A stretch of 64,000 bases of DNA from Yersinia kristensenii (GTDB taxonomy: Bacteria; Pseudomonadota; Gammaproteobacteria; Enterobacterales; Enterobacteriaceae), in the NCBI RefSeq assembly GCF_900460525.1, contig NZ_UHIY01000001.1, forward strand, positions 248,001 to 312,000, read 5' to 3'. The notes under the pieces were generated by a model, which saw only the letters and a list, made by a program, of their open reading frames with translations, had not been told where the DNA came from and made no database searches. The stretch's first letter is position 1, and each line of letters opens with the position of its first letter. The translations under genes were made by a program, and so were the position numbers. Positions 63,759 through 64,000 of this stretch are shown one piece after another.

Positions 63759-64000
63759 TTATATCAGCCAGATTAAACTTGCCATACGTCCGGTAATTCC
63801 ATCGCGCCGATAAGAGAAAAAATGTTGTTTTTCAGTCACGGTACAGTGATCACCACCATAAATGGCGTGAATACCTGCGGCTTGCAACCGCAATTTGGCT
63901 AATAAATAGATGTCGGCGAGATATTTAGAGCCGGAAGGTGTGAATGCAGCAGCGGATTGTGCGTCGACCTGGAGAAAGGCCTGTTTTACTTCTTCGCCCA
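63759..64000 (-). CDS. pgeF: PgeF/YfiH peptidoglycan-editing protein (3' part)
   Basis: The last 80 residues of a YfiH/laccase-domain protein; the 5' part lies beyond the window. The sequence GGDHCTVTEKQHFFSYRRDG, with metal-ligand Cys and His, and the ending TGRMASLIWLI are family hallmarks. In E. coli PgeF removes wrongly placed serine from peptidoglycan. It lies upstream of clpB, as in E. coli. Confidence 0.9.
   Translation of the reverse strand, partial: GEEVKQAFLQVDAQSAAAFTPSGSKYLADIYLLAKLRLQAAGIHAIYGGDHCTVTEKQHFFSYRRDGITGRMASLIWLI

Overview
The window is a chromosomal segment of a Yersinia, most likely an environmental or enterocolitica-like species rather than Y. pestis. The supporting evidence is a complete ureABCEFGD operon followed by a urea transporter (Yut) and a NiCoT nickel permease, with a Ynt-type nickel ABC transporter beside it; hdeB and asr; nrdHIEF-proVWX; and a block (tRNA-Asp, dnaQ, rnhA, yafS, gloB, mltD, yafD, yafC, dkgB, tRNA-Asp) matching E. 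coli gene order. The genus call rests on recognised protein families and gene order. No database search was possible.

Layout. 1-4300: chitobiose/cellobiose PTS operon on the minus strand (chbB, chbC, a GH1 6-phospho-beta-glucosidase, chbA, and a chbR-like regulator cut by the window edge), with CRP-like and NagC-like sites upstream. 4.8-9.4 kb: a PQQ aldose dehydrogenase, an aldo-keto reductase, a tandem pair of fluoride-channel genes and a Kch-like potassium channel. 9.7-24 kb: the acid-survival and nickel block, with the periplasmic chaperone HdeB, then urease with its accessory genes, urea and nickel uptake, then Ynt. Urea enters through Yut, nickel through NixA and/or Ynt, UreEFGD load nickel into UreABC, and the ammonia produced neutralises acid. 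24.9-34 kb: small and regulatory genes (rhodanese/FtrA-like pair, a cold-shock protein, yicN, yhhS, the acid-shock gene asr with an RstA-like box, a MocR regulator divergent from an AhpD-like gene). 33.9-41.9 kb: class Ib ribonucleotide reductase nrdHIEF behind paired NrdR boxes, then the glycine-betaine transporter proVWX behind a well conserved proU P2 promoter. 41.9-46 kb: allantoin utilisation genes (hpxS-hpxA-hpxB, with a divergent NCS1 permease). 46-55 kb: the dnaQ-dkgB block. 55-61 kb: a full rRNA operon on the minus strand (16S, tRNA-Glu, 23S, 5S, tRNA-Asp). 61-64 kb: clpB behind a sigma-32 promoter, and the 3' part of pgeF.

Most of the window is well-characterised enterobacterial core or genus-level accessory DNA, and I see no wholly unknown multi-gene system. 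The observations most worth a second look are non-coding: a 52-bp palindromic repeat found both inside the proW-proX gap and in the 16S-23S spacer (35 of 52 positions identical by eye), a 201-bp ERIC-like element with unusual internal hairpins beside asr, palindromic operator candidates before hdeB, the MocR gene and hpxC, and an rRNA operon whose upstream side matches E. coli rrnG while its downstream side matches rrnH.
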